Assembly (NCBI GenBank): GCA_032681305.1
Contig: CP136340.1
Span: 806,001-870,000, forward strand
Source: HIMB114 sp008638005
Lineage (GTDB): Bacteria > Pseudomonadota > Alphaproteobacteria > Pelagibacterales > Pelagibacteraceae
Length of the DNA: 64,000 nt
Direction of reading: 5' to 3'
Part shown: positions 8,305-16,771 of the stretch, piece after piece
Numbering within the stretch: position 1 is the stretch's first letter
How the letters are laid out: the number at the start of each line of letters is the position of its first letter
Program-made: the position numbers and the translations under genes
Notes under the pieces: model-generated
Databases searched by the model: none
The model's input: the letters and a program-made list of their open reading frames with translations, nothing else
What the model was told of the DNA's origin: nothing

Positions 8305-8892
8305 ATGAATCAGTTAAAAAAATATTTTTCTATTTTTCTCTTTTTTATCTTAATTGGTTGTAGCTCAGTTCCAAGAAATACCGTCAATGCTTGTGCCATT
8401 TTTGACGAAAAATATCTTTGGTACAAATTTGCAAAATCTGCTGAAAAAAAATGGGGAGCCCCTGTGGAGTTACAAATGGCTATTATTAACCATGAAAGTG
8501 GTTATGACTGGCTTGCAAGACCTGAGAGAACTAAATTATTCAAAGTTATCCCGTGGAAAAGAAAATCAAGTTCACTAGGCTACTCTCAAGCCGTTGAAGA
8601 TACTTGGGAGACCTACAAAAGAAGCACGGGAAAAAAATATGTAACGAGAGTTTTGTTTAAGGATTCATCTGATTTTATTGGTTGGTATATTGATCAAACT
8701 TACAAAAAAATGAAAGTTCCAAAAAACAATTATTACAGACAATATTTGTATTATTATAATGGATGGACTAAAAAAAAACGTCCCGAGTCTTTTGGTTTAG
8801 CAAAAAAAGTTTCAAAAACTGCAAAAAAATATAGATCTCAAATCAAAAGATGTCAGTCTAAGCTGAACCGAAATAAATACATTATTTTTTAG
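8305..8892 (+). CDS. Lytic-transglycosylase-like (SLT domain) lipoprotein
   Basis: Lipoprotein signal: hydrophobic FSIFLFFILIGC with the lipobox Cys at residue 19. The mature part begins a lysozyme-like SLT fold: LQMAIINHESGYDW has the catalytic Glu at about residue 69, then a long insertion and SLGYSQAVEDTW, which matches the G-Y-x-Q motif after the catalytic Glu. The tail YYYNGW corresponds to the conserved aromatic Y-N-x-G pattern. It should cleave or bind peptidoglycan from a membrane anchor in the periplasm. The stop TAG shares its G with the GTG start of the nuclease gene. Confidence 0.75.
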   Translation: MNQLKKYFSIFLFFILIGCSSVPRNTVNACAIFDEKYLWYKFAKSAEKKWGAPVELQMAIINHESGYDWLARPERTKLFKVIPWKRKSSSLGYSQAVEDTWETYKRSTGKKYVTRVLFKDSSDFIGWYIDQTYKKMKVPKNNYYRQYLYYYNGWTKKKRPESFGLAKKVSKTAKKYRSQIKRCQSKLNRNKYIIF

Positions 8893-9341
8893 TGCGAATT
8901 TTATTTATACTTTTTCTTTTTCTATCTAGCCCTAGTTTTGCTCAATCGGTTAAAATTGTAGATGGTGACACTATTCATATTAATAAAATAAAATATCGTT
9001 TTCATGGAATTGATGCTCCAGAGATGAAACAGATTTGTATAGATGAAAATAACAAAAATATAAAATGTGGAGTTTTATCTAAACAAAAACTTGTTGAAAA
9101 AATTAACCATCAAGAAGTAAATTGTAAACATATAACCGTTGACCGATATAAACGAGTTGTTGCAGAATGTTTTGTGAACAATGAAAGCTTGTCTCGTTAT
9201 CTTGTTAAAAATGGATATGCCTTTGCGTATCGACGCTATTCGGATCAATTTATTCAAGATGAAGAATATGCAAAGTTAAATCAATTGGGACTTTGGAAAA
9301 TGAAATTTGATTTTCCGTGGGATTACAGAAAAAAAAATTAA
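8892..9341 (+). CDS. Secreted staphylococcal-nuclease-like (thermonuclease) protein
   Basis: A signal peptide (residues 1-18, FLFLSSPSFAQS) precedes a single SNase OB-fold: VKIVDGDTIHI, YRFHGIDAPEMKQ (catalytic Arg region and Asp), VTVDRYKRVVAE-like DRYKRVVAEC, and SRYLVKNGYAFAYRRYS. The order and spacing match calcium-dependent thermonucleases that degrade DNA and RNA outside the cytoplasm. It starts with GTG in a TAGTG overlap with the lipoprotein gene, and its end overlaps the convergent SRAP gene by 4 nt. For an oligotroph, a role in nucleic-acid scavenging for phosphorus is a reasonable inference. Confidence 0.83.
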   Translation: MRILFILFLFLSSPSFAQSVKIVDGDTIHINKIKYRFHGIDAPEMKQICIDENNKNIKCGVLSKQKLVEKINHQEVNCKHITVDRYKRVVAECFVNNESLSRYLVKNGYAFAYRRYSDQFIQDEEYAKLNQLGLWKMKFDFPWDYRKKN

Positions 9342-9970
9342 GCTGGGTCTAATAATCCAGGATGATTATTGGATGGATTGTTAACATCACGACTCACTTC
9401 ATAAAAAACAAGGTCTGGGTTTTGGTGACTATTTAAAAAAACTATGGGATCTTGTGCATTCAGATAATTATTAATTTCTTCTTCTTTTAAAATAACAGGC
9501 ATTCGGTGATGAATATCAGCGAGTTCACCTTTAGCTTCCGTGGTGATAATTGAAAATTCAATATTATTATTTTTTTGATAAAGACCAGTAAAAAATAATG
9601 TTTCGTTATGTTCTCTTTTAATAAATTGAGGAAACTTTTTGCCTTCATCATTTTTTCTCCATTCATAATATCCATCTGCAGGTACGACGCATCGTTGTTT
9701 TCCAATGAGACCACTAAAAGTTTTTTTCTCCATTAAAGTTTCTAATCTTGCATTATTTAAAGGTTTAAAATCTTGCATTTTTTCCGACCATTTAGGGATG
9801 AGTCCCCAATGATAATTTGAAAGCGTAAGGCTATCTTGGTCTTTTTTGATAATAGGAAGTAATTGGGTAGGATAGGCATTAAAATTATCTGTATCTTCAA
9901 CACCTTCAACGTTTTGAACGATAGATTTGGTTTTTTTTACAGCTTTAGTTATTGCATATCTACCACACAT
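9338..9970 (-). CDS. yedK: SRAP/HMCES family abasic-site-processing protein
   Basis: A 210-residue SOS-response-associated peptidase. The mature N-terminus is MCGRYA with Cys2, which forms a thiazolidine crosslink to abasic sites in single-stranded DNA. Other conserved elements: NNARLETL (Asn), YYEWR (catalytic Glu), and the HHRMPVIL box with the active His. Nothing is missing from the catalytic set. The protein shields AP sites during replication. It stands alone on the minus strand, divergent from azlC across a 50-nt gap. No LexA box was recognised in that gap. Confidence 0.92.
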   Translation of the reverse strand: MCGRYAITKAVKKTKSIVQNVEGVEDTDNFNAYPTQLLPIIKKDQDSLTLSNYHWGLIPKWSEKMQDFKPLNNARLETLMEKKTFSGLIGKQRCVVPADGYYEWRKNDEGKKFPQFIKREHNETLFFTGLYQKNNNIEFSIITTEAKGELADIHHRMPVILKEEEINNYLNAQDPIVFLNSHQNPDLVFYEVSRDVNNPSNNHPGLLDPA

Positions 9971-10020
9971 GTTTTCTTTAATATTTTATCTATGAGAGGT
10001 ATCAATCTATTTTTACGAGA

Positions 10021-10704
10021 ATGAATAAAAAAATTTTTTTACAAGGAATTAAAGATGTTCTACCCATGCTTATTCCAGTTGTTCCATTTGGATTAATTTA
10101 TGGAGTGTTGGGTCTTGAACTGAGTTTTGATCCTTTCGTCATTATAGCAAGTTCATTTATTATTTTTGGTGGAGCATCACAACTTGCTTTCATTCAACTT
10201 TACTCTATCGGTGCATCACCTTTTATTGCTTTAAGTTCTGTTGCTGCAATTAATTCTAGACACTTGTTTTATGGTGCTGTTTTTTCACAATACTTTAATT
10301 TTTTACCTTTAAGATGGAAATTATTATTAAGTTATTTTTTAACGGATCAAGTCTTTGCCGTATCGCTTCCAGTTGTTCAAAAAAATAAAGATTTTAAATA
10401 TCATGTTTTAGGATCAGGATTTGCTCTATGGTTTATATGGCAAGTATCGACTATTAGCGGTGTTTTTCTTGGAAATTTTATTCCACAAGAACTTGGACTG
10501 GCTTTTGCCATACCCATTACTTTTTTATCTTTGTTAGTTAAAGAATTAAAAAAAACAGATCACTTGATTGTCATGATTGTGTCAGGCGTGTCTTCAATAC
10601 TGCTTTATCATTTTCCATTTAAAATTTATATTGTTGCTTCAGCTTTAATTGCATTAGTCGTTGCTTATTTTTTAATTAAAAATTTTAAAAGGCTTACTGT
10701 ATGA
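10021..10704 (+). CDS. azlC: AzlC-family branched-chain amino acid exporter, large subunit
   Basis: A 227-residue membrane protein with about six hydrophobic helices. Family marks are LIPVVPFGLIYGVLG, FGGASQLAFIQL and NSRHLFYGA. AzlC with AzlD exports branched-chain amino acids or analogues across the inner membrane. The partner gene overlaps its stop by 4 nt (ATGA), as usual for this pair. The start ATG at 10021 follows a purine-rich GAGA, and no other start is better. Substrate is inferred from the family only. Confidence 0.88.
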   Translation: MNKKIFLQGIKDVLPMLIPVVPFGLIYGVLGLELSFDPFVIIASSFIIFGGASQLAFIQLYSIGASPFIALSSVAAINSRHLFYGAVFSQYFNFLPLRWKLLLSYFLTDQVFAVSLPVVQKNKDFKYHVLGSGFALWFIWQVSTISGVFLGNFIPQELGLAFAIPITFLSLLVKELKKTDHLIVMIVSGVSSILLYHFPFKIYIVASALIALVVAYFLIKNFKRLTV

Positions 10705-11009
10705 TTTGGATTTTAATTATTATTGCAGGGATCATTACCTTTATGATGAGGTATTCTTTAATTGCATTGATTAAACCTGAAAACTTAAATGATACGACAA
10801 AAAAAGTTTTAGGTTATGTTCCTTCCGCTGTTTTTCCAGCAATGATTTTTCCCGCTGTTTTTTTTAATAAAGCTCAAATATTACAATTTAATACATTTGA
10901 AGTTTATGCTTTTATTTGTGCTTTAATTATTGGGTATATATCTAAGAATACAATTTTAACTATTATTAGTGGTCTGGCTTCTTATTGGATAATGATATTT
11001 TTTTTATAA
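10701..11009 (+). CDS. azlD: AzlD-family branched-chain amino acid exporter, small subunit
   Basis: A 102-residue protein with three to four membrane helices. The family pattern FMMRYSLIALI and the VLGYVPSAVFPAMIFPA segment are clear. It forms a two-component exporter with AzlC, whose reading frame it overlaps by 4 nt. It ends one base before the convergent DM13 gene, without an obvious terminator between them. Confidence 0.86.
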   Translation: MIWILIIIAGIITFMMRYSLIALIKPENLNDTTKKVLGYVPSAVFPAMIFPAVFFNKAQILQFNTFEVYAFICALIIGYISKNTILTIISGLASYWIMIFFL

Positions 11010-11477
11010 CTACTGATATTTTGCAGAAGTTATAAATTCTTTAAATGCTTCACACCAAATTAAAATAGTATTGTAATTATTAAAGTTAACATTTGAATTT
11101 ATTGGAATAATAAAATTTTCAAAATTTTTTAAATCAGAAACAAATAACGCTTCACTTTTAATGGGTAAAAATTCATCTTCGTGTTCCACATATTTTTTAG
11201 TAAGATATATTTTATAATCAGGTCCAGGTGCGATTTTGCCTTTAAATACAATTTCCGTATTTGTAATCATGACTTTGCCTTCACCCCAGTGTAAAAAATC
11301 ATTACCCCTCTGACCTTTTTTAAATTCAGTTTGATAAATTACGTTTGAGCTAAGCTTTTCAATTTGCTCTATATCTGCAGATTTTGGCGCTGTCAGGATT
11401 GGTAATAAATAAACTCCGAGAGCAAATCCAATAGCCAGAAATGCTCCGTGTGAAAAAAATAATAAAATATATTTCAT
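11010..11477 (-). CDS. Membrane-anchored DM13-domain protein
   Basis: A single N-terminal membrane helix (about residues 5-31) anchors a DM13 domain. The domain is recognisable from FLHWGEGKVMIT, FKGKIAPGPDYKIYL and the C-terminal IWCEAFKEFITSAKY. The Cys in WCEAF is the conserved cysteine proposed to function in electron transfer in DM13 proteins. The exact role is unknown; a periplasmic redox function is an inference. It lies 45 nt downstream of the exchanger gene on the same strand. Confidence 0.82.
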   Translation of the reverse strand: MKYILLFFSHGAFLAIGFALGVYLLPILTAPKSADIEQIEKLSSNVIYQTEFKKGQRGNDFLHWGEGKVMITNTEIVFKGKIAPGPDYKIYLTKKYVEHEDEFLPIKSEALFVSDLKNFENFIIPINSNVNFNNYNTILIWCEAFKEFITSAKYQ

Positions 11478-11522
11478 TGTGTTGTGAAAAGTTTCTTAAA
11501 GCGTTTTGGGAAAAGTGTAAAA

Positions 11523-12461
11523 TTATAAAAAGAGTAACTGGTTATAGATAATAAAAAATAACAGCATGATAAAGCCTTGAAATTTTGTAATTTGTTTTGA
11601 GAGAAAAAATAACAAGGTAAAAATGACAGTAATGAATAACATTTCCCAAACACCATAATTCATAATTTCATCCGTGACAGGAATTTGATCTACGATTAAG
11701 GTTACACCTAAAATTCCAAGAATATTAAAAATATTACTTCCAACTAAATTTCCAACAATCACATCATTATGCTTTCTCATTGCCGCTACAACACACGTTG
11801 CAAGTTCGGGTAAACCTGTACCGATAGCAATAATAGTAAGACCAATAACAGCTTCAGAGATATTAAATTCTCTAGCAATATTAACAGCCGAGTCTACTAA
11901 CAGGCTTCCACCCAATACAAGGATTCCAATTCCAAGAGCACAAATTGGAAGGGATATGTAAATTGGATATGGATTTTTGATTGAGTGATCTTCTTCAATA
12001 TGATCAACCGTTTCTTTTTTATCCTGATCGAGTTGATAAGAAACGTAAATATAAATCGCTAAAATTAATAAAAAACCAATTCCAGTAAAAAAATTTAAAA
12101 AATTAATAATCTTTAATAAGATAAAGCACAAAGTGATAATCAGCATAAATAAAATATCACGCTTTGCATCTGGAAGTTTGAGTAACGGTGAAATCATAAT
12201 ACTTACACCAAAGATTAGTGTTAAATTCACAATGTTACTTCCAACGACATTTCCAAGAGCAATATCGGTTTTACCTTCTAATACGGATTGAACTGAAACG
12301 GTTAGTTCAGGTAAGCTTGTTCCAAATCCAATAATGACAGCACTGACTAAAATTTTAGATAAATTGAGTTTCTTAGAAATATGAAGTGCACCACGAAGCG
12401 TACTTTCACCACCAAAAAATAATAAGACCAAACCTGCAGTGAAGAATAAATAATTTTGCAT
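11523..12461 (-). CDS. CaCA-family Na+/Ca2+ (or K+-dependent) exchanger, YrbG-like
   Basis: A 312-residue membrane protein with two inverted repeats. Repeat one has GFGTSLPELTVSVQSVL and GNVVGSNIVNLTL; repeat two has AIGTGLPELATCVVAAM and GNLVGSNIFNILG. These alpha-repeat motifs carry the acidic and Asn residues that bind the cation. Ten or eleven helices are expected. It should use a sodium or proton gradient to expel calcium from the cytoplasm. It follows the ion-channel gene by 4 nt on the same strand, so ion channel and exchanger are likely co-transcribed. Confidence 0.88.
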   Translation of the reverse strand: MQNYLFFTAGLVLLFFGGESTLRGALHISKKLNLSKILVSAVIIGFGTSLPELTVSVQSVLEGKTDIALGNVVGSNIVNLTLIFGVSIMISPLLKLPDAKRDILFMLIITLCFILLKIINFLNFFTGIGFLLILAIYIYVSYQLDQDKKETVDHIEEDHSIKNPYPIYISLPICALGIGILVLGGSLLVDSAVNIAREFNISEAVIGLTIIAIGTGLPELATCVVAAMRKHNDVIVGNLVGSNIFNILGILGVTLIVDQIPVTDEIMNYGVWEMLFITVIFTLLFFLSKQITKFQGFIMLLFFIIYNQLLFL

Positions 12462-12465
12462 TTAA

Positions 12466-13155
12466 TTATAATTTTTTTTGATTGATGACGACATCCACTA
12501 GGATCGCAATAACTAAGTTAAGTATTGTAATACCACAAACAACAATAAAGCTAAAGAAGTATACCCAAGCCCACCAGTAAATGGCCTGCATCGGTAACAT
12601 AACCATTTCCCATGATGAAAGTGTTAAAACTTGAAACAAGGTAATAAGGGATATCCCAAGATCTCCCCATCTTGAGGGATCGTCATCGGCAAACAAAATT
12701 GAACCCATAGTTGCATAAATATAAAGGATAATAAATAACAATAAGCTTACAAAAAAGACTCTTCTGATGGACTCTAAAATAGCTTCAATAATTTTTTTTA
12801 ATTCCGGTATCACCGAAATTAAACGCAGTACTCTAAATATTCTAAGCAGTCTTAGCACCAGGTAACTTGAATTATTAGGAATTGGAATTAATGAGATAGC
12901 AACAATAATCGTATCAAAAATATTCCATCCACTCTTAAAAAATTCAGTTTTATTCTTTTCCCCAATAAATCGGATTAATATTTCAATGACAAAAAAAATT
13001 GTAATTGCATAATCAAGAAGATGAATTGTATCCAAAAACAAAGGATCAAGGTCATAAGTTGTAGCACCAATCAAAATGGCATTTAAAATAATGATAGCAA
13101 CAACGGTAAATTGAAAAATACGGTTATCTTTTAAAGTAGAAAAATACCTAGTCAT
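12466..13155 (-). CDS. Single-domain voltage-gated ion channel (BacNav-like) with altered filter
   Basis: A 229-residue 6-helix channel. S1-S3 lie at about residues 15-95. S4 has Arg102, Arg105, Arg108 and Arg111 at every third position, the voltage sensor. S5 is about 132-152, the pore loop 165-186 and S6 197-225. The pore sequence FQVLTLSSWEMV lines up with the TLESWSM filter of bacterial sodium channels, but the filter Glu is Ser180 and an acidic residue appears at Glu183 instead. The C-terminus is short and lacks the long coiled coil of NaChBac. Ion selectivity cannot be assumed to be sodium. The gene leads a probable operon with the cation exchanger. Confidence 0.87.
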   Translation of the reverse strand: MTRYFSTLKDNRIFQFTVVAIIILNAILIGATTYDLDPLFLDTIHLLDYAITIFFVIEILIRFIGEKNKTEFFKSGWNIFDTIIVAISLIPIPNNSSYLVLRLLRIFRVLRLISVIPELKKIIEAILESIRRVFFVSLLLFIILYIYATMGSILFADDDPSRWGDLGISLITLFQVLTLSSWEMVMLPMQAIYWWAWVYFFSFIVVCGITILNLVIAILVDVVINQKKL

Positions 13156-13207
13156 AGAAGTTATATAATAGGTTTTATTGGAATTGAAAGTCGCACCCCT
13201 GTCACAA

Positions 13208-13306
13208 AAGTTTCACTTTAATTTGAAACTTCGCCCCATATAAGGCTGTCAAAACCTCATTCATTAAATATATAAATTCTCCCCTTGTTATGATGAATGA
13301 GGTTTT
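13208..13306. repeat. Two perfect inverted repeats in the gap between the ion channel and sugar dehydrogenase genes
   Basis: First: AAGTTTCA (13208-13215) with TGAAACTT (13224-13231), loop of 8. Second: 14 bp, 13251-13264 with 13293-13306, loop of 28 containing an AT-rich tract and CCCC. Neither is followed by a clear T-run on the plus strand. A tiny reading frame of 18 codons starts at 13290 within the second arm and stops next to the dehydrogenase start. They could be RNA hairpins in the leader of the dehydrogenase or protein-binding sites; nothing known was recognised. Confidence 0.55.
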
Positions 13307-13349
13307 AGAAATTTCTCACAAAAACCACATTAGTTTGTTAAAATGAGTT

Positions 13350-14426
13350 ATGAAGTTTTTAATAATTATCATTCATCTTTTAACTTTTTCATTTGCAACC
13401 TTTGCTAAAGAGGATTTTAAATTAAAAAAAATTACAGATCTTAATAACCCCTGGGGCTTAACATTTATCAGTAATGAAGAAGTATTGGTAAGCGATAAAG
13501 AAGGTGAAATCTTGTTAGTCAATATTAACAATGGTTCGAAACAACAAGTTAAACATAATTTAAATTTTAAAGTTGATGGACAAGGAGGACTATTAGAAAT
13601 TATCAAACACAAAAATCATGTCTATATGTGCTATACCGAAGACAGAGGATCAGGAAAAACAAGTACTTCCATTGCAAGAGCATCATTTTCAAAAACAAAT
13701 TTAAACTTTAAAAATATATTCCAAGCCAATCCACCCATAAACTCAGGTTACCATTTTGGTTGCCGAATGGTTATTCAAGATGATCAATATTTGTATGCAA
13801 GCGCAGGTGAAAGAGGAGGTGGAAATATTGCTCAGGATTTTAATCAGCATCCAGGAAGTATTATTAGAATAAATTTAGATGGATCTATTCCAAAAGATAA
13901 CCCAAAGTTTAAAGGTCAATCAGAATGGTTACCTGAGATTTATCAAATTGGAATTCGAAACCCTCAAGGCATGACTTTGTCTCCTTTTAACAACAAAGTT
14001 TATATTTCTAATCACGGGGCAAGAGGGGGAGACTTTTTTGGTGAAGTCAAGTTTGCAGAAAATTATGGATGGAAAATTTGGTGTTGGGGTGGAACGAATT
14101 ACAGCTATTCAAAATGTGGCGAAGTCCAAGAATGGGATAAAAGATTTACAAACCCACTTTATACCTGGGTTCCATCCATAGCGGTGAGTGCAGTTCAAAT
14201 TTACAAAGGCCTTGAATTTAAAGAGTGGAATGGTCATATCTTAATGACATCATTGAGAGACCAATCTTTGAGAAAATTAAAGTTTATTAATGAAAATAAA
14301 GTTGTAGATGAACAGATACTTTTCAAAGATAAAATTGGAAGAATAAGAGATATTAAAATTGGACCAGGGGGTAAAATTTATTTACTGTCAAATGGTCAAT
14401 CGGCATTATGGGAAATGACAAAGTAA
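13350..14426 (+). CDS. PQQ-dependent aldose sugar dehydrogenase (soluble, Asd/YliI type)
   Basis: Signal peptide (residues 1-19, FATFAKE cleavage region) followed by a six-bladed beta-propeller of the glucose/sorbosone dehydrogenase family. Motifs: LNNPWGLTF, HNLNFKVDGQGGLLE with the family's GQGGL, the catalytic-His region NSGYHFGCRM, GERGGGNIAQ, GIRNPQG and NYGW. These enzymes oxidise aldose sugars in the periplasm using pyrroloquinoline quinone. No PQQ synthesis genes are in the window, so the cofactor may be made elsewhere in the genome or scavenged. It is followed 1 nt later by a membrane hydroxylase gene, so the two are probably co-transcribed. Confidence 0.85.
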   Translation: MKFLIIIIHLLTFSFATFAKEDFKLKKITDLNNPWGLTFISNEEVLVSDKEGEILLVNINNGSKQQVKHNLNFKVDGQGGLLEIIKHKNHVYMCYTEDRGSGKTSTSIARASFSKTNLNFKNIFQANPPINSGYHFGCRMVIQDDQYLYASAGERGGGNIAQDFNQHPGSIIRINLDGSIPKDNPKFKGQSEWLPEIYQIGIRNPQGMTLSPFNNKVYISNHGARGGDFFGEVKFAENYGWKIWCWGGTNYSYSKCGEVQEWDKRFTNPLYTWVPSIAVSAVQIYKGLEFKEWNGHILMTSLRDQSLRKLKFINENKVVDEQILFKDKIGRIRDIKIGPGGKIYLLSNGQSALWEMTK

Positions 14427-14427
14427 T

Positions 14428-15180
14428 ATGGAATTTTTAGACCAAAAGATTTGGATTATTGTGATTGGATTGATTTTGTTTGTTTTATTAGAAAACATTT
14501 TTCCAAAAGAAAAAATTAAATTTGTAAAAAAAATAAATAGAACTTTTAAAAATATATTTTTTTGGGTTTTAAATATTGGAATCACTCCAATTATTATTTT
14601 ACCGATTACAATTTATGCAACGACTTTTAATTTGCACCAAACGTTTGTTATCAACCATCTTCTTTTTCAATTTTTATTTCATTTAGTGATTTATGATCTT
14701 TTCTTATATTTCTGGCATCGTGCTAATCACGAAGTTCCTTTTTTATGGAGATTTCATCATGTGCATCATTTAGATGAAACATTAGATGTTTCATCAGGAA
14801 TAAGATTTCATTTTGGAGAAGTTGTTTTAAGTGCACTTGTAAGATGTGCAGTGATTATTGCTTTTAACATTTCGCTTACAAACTTACTGCTTATTGAGGC
14901 GATTGTTTTTATTTCATCTGCTTTTCATCATTCAAACATTAAACTTCCTCAAAAATTAGAGAGCATATTATCTCATATCATTGTAACCCCATCGATTCAT
15001 TGGGTGCATCATCATAAAAGACAAAAAGAAACTGATTCTAATTACTGCGCTATTTTCAGTTTTTGGGACTATTTATTTGGAACCAAATCAAAGTTTAAAA
15101 GATATCTTGGTATGCCTATTGGTGTTGAGGGAGATAAAGAACAGTCATTATCCAAGTTAATTACCAGACCTTTGAAATAG
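14428..15180 (+). CDS. Fatty acid hydroxylase / sterol desaturase superfamily membrane protein
   Basis: A 250-residue integral membrane di-iron enzyme. The histidine clusters are FWHRANHEV, FHHVHHLDE, FHHSN and HWVHHHKRQ, the HxxxH, HxxHH and HxxHH set that binds two iron atoms. It should hydroxylate or desaturate a lipid at the inner membrane. The C-terminus ends with a WDYLFGT segment, also typical. Substrate unknown. It follows the sugar dehydrogenase by a single base. Confidence 0.85.
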   Translation: MEFLDQKIWIIVIGLILFVLLENIFPKEKIKFVKKINRTFKNIFFWVLNIGITPIIILPITIYATTFNLHQTFVINHLLFQFLFHLVIYDLFLYFWHRANHEVPFLWRFHHVHHLDETLDVSSGIRFHFGEVVLSALVRCAVIIAFNISLTNLLLIEAIVFISSAFHHSNIKLPQKLESILSHIIVTPSIHWVHHHKRQKETDSNYCAIFSFWDYLFGTKSKFKRYLGMPIGVEGDKEQSLSKLITRPLK

Positions 15181-15256
15181 GTTTTCGCTATTTAGTTGAC
15201 TTTAATTTGGCAAGAGTATCTAAGCAGTCAAACAAATATTTACAGTTATTATTTCA

Positions 15257-16771
15257 TTGCAAAATTTCCAAGAGCTTAAACTTCATAAAGAACTCGATAT
15301 TGTTTTAGCTAAAATTAACTTTACGGTTCCAACACCCATTCAAAGTAAAGCGATTCCATTTATTCTAAATCAAAGAGATGTTTTAGGATCAGCGCATACT
15401 GGAACAGGAAAAACAGCTGCCTTTTGCATTCCGCTTATTCATTTAATTTTAAACAACAAATGTAAACAAGCTATTATCCTAGCCCCAACACGTGAACTCG
15501 CAAAACAAATTGAAACTGTTGTTCAAAATTTAACTCCGAAAAAATCTCCAGTCAAATCCTTATCATTGGTTGGAGGAGAGCCTATCGGAAAGCAGCTTTC
15601 TCGACTAAGATCGAAACCACAAATTATTATAGGTACACCTGGTCGTGTGAATGATCACTTAAATAAAAAAAGTTTAGATTTATCAAAAACTTCTTTTTTA
15701 GTTTTAGATGAAATGGACCGTATGTTGGATATGGGATTTAGTGTTCAAATTGATAAAATTTTAAAATTTGTTCCAAAAGAAAAACAAACATTAATGTTCT
15801 CAGCAACGATTTCAAAATCTATTGAGAAACTTTCTGCAAAATATTTACAAAGTCCTGAACGAATAACCGTTGAAGAAAATAAAGCTGATGTTCCTAAGAT
15901 TGAGCAGAAAATGATTCAACTGAATAATGAAGAAAAATTTCCTTATTTAGTCAAACACATTGAAAGTCAGCACGGTCTAATGCTTGTATTTGTGAAAACG
16001 AAAAGAGGAGCAAAAAAATTAGCAAAAGCCTTACACCAAGAAGGTTTTGAGTCAGATGCAATACACGGGGATTTAAGACAAAATAAAAGAACAGCAGTTA
16101 TAAAAAAATTTAGAGCAAATAAAATTCAAATTCTTGTTGCAACCGATGTAGCTGCACGTGGACTGGACATTCCAAACATTGAGCATGTAATTAATTATGA
16201 TTTACCTCAGCAAGCAGAAGATTTTATTCATCGTATTGGAAGAACGGGTCGAGCTGGCGCTAAAGGAATGGCTTGGAGCTATGTGACTAAAAGTGATGGA
16301 CGACAGTGGAGAGAAATTGAAAAGATATTGTATCCGGGTCGAAAAACAACCTTTCAACAATCTCAAAACAGATCAAATGATAGATCAAAGCCAAGATCAA
16401 GATCTAAATCAAATCAAAGGTCTTTCTCAAAATCAAAACGACCATTTGATAAACGATCTAATTCAAAAGATAATTTTTCTAAAGGTAGATCAAAATCTTT
16501 TAGTGAAAGATCGAAATCATCTAATGAGGGATCTAAACCTTTTAATAAAGAAACTAGATCTTTTAATAAAGGATTCAAACCCTTTAACAAAGATTCTAAA
16601 TCCTTTAATAAACGATCCAAACCCTTTAGCAAAGATGACCAAAATCAAGATAGAAACAGGGGTCGTAAATTTGGAAAAAAATCAAAGTTTTCTAAATTTA
16701 AATCTAAAGGTTCTGGAAAAACATTTGGCAAAAATCAAAGATTTAAATCAAAAAAAAGTTTTAAGAAATAA
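15257..16771 (+). CDS. DEAD-box RNA helicase (RhlE-like) with a low-complexity basic tail
   Basis: The helicase core occupies residues 1 to about 365: Q motif with PTPIQ, Walker A AHTGTGKT, PTRELAKQ, GTPGR, LDEMD (DEMD in place of DEAD), SAT, and the C-terminal domain with ATDVAARGLD and HRIGRTGR. It remodels structured RNA. The tail (about residues 375-504) is built from degenerate repeats around SFNK, KPFNK and SRSKS, giving a very basic, disordered RNA-binding extension. The start TTG at 15257 is the best in-frame choice between an upstream stop at 15221 and the Q motif. The DEMD variant keeps the catalytic Asp-Glu. Confidence 0.88.
   Translation: MQNFQELKLHKELDIVLAKINFTVPTPIQSKAIPFILNQRDVLGSAHTGTGKTAAFCIPLIHLILNNKCKQAIILAPTRELAKQIETVVQNLTPKKSPVKSLSLVGGEPIGKQLSRLRSKPQIIIGTPGRVNDHLNKKSLDLSKTSFLVLDEMDRMLDMGFSVQIDKILKFVPKEKQTLMFSATISKSIEKLSAKYLQSPERITVEENKADVPKIEQKMIQLNNEEKFPYLVKHIESQHGLMLVFVKTKRGAKKLAKALHQEGFESDAIHGDLRQNKRTAVIKKFRANKIQILVATDVAARGLDIPNIEHVINYDLPQQAEDFIHRIGRTGRAGAKGMAWSYVTKSDGRQWREIEKILYPGRKTTFQQSQNRSNDRSKPRSRSKSNQRSFSKSKRPFDKRSNSKDNFSKGRSKSFSERSKSSNEGSKPFNKETRSFNKGFKPFNKDSKSFNKRSKPFSKDDQNQDRNRGRKFGKKSKFSKFKSKGSGKTFGKNQRFKSKKSFKK

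Noticed and set aside
16420..16640. Short-period repeats resembling a CRISPR array
   Set aside because: The repeats are in-frame codons of the helicase tail, without spacers of constant length; no cas genes nearby.
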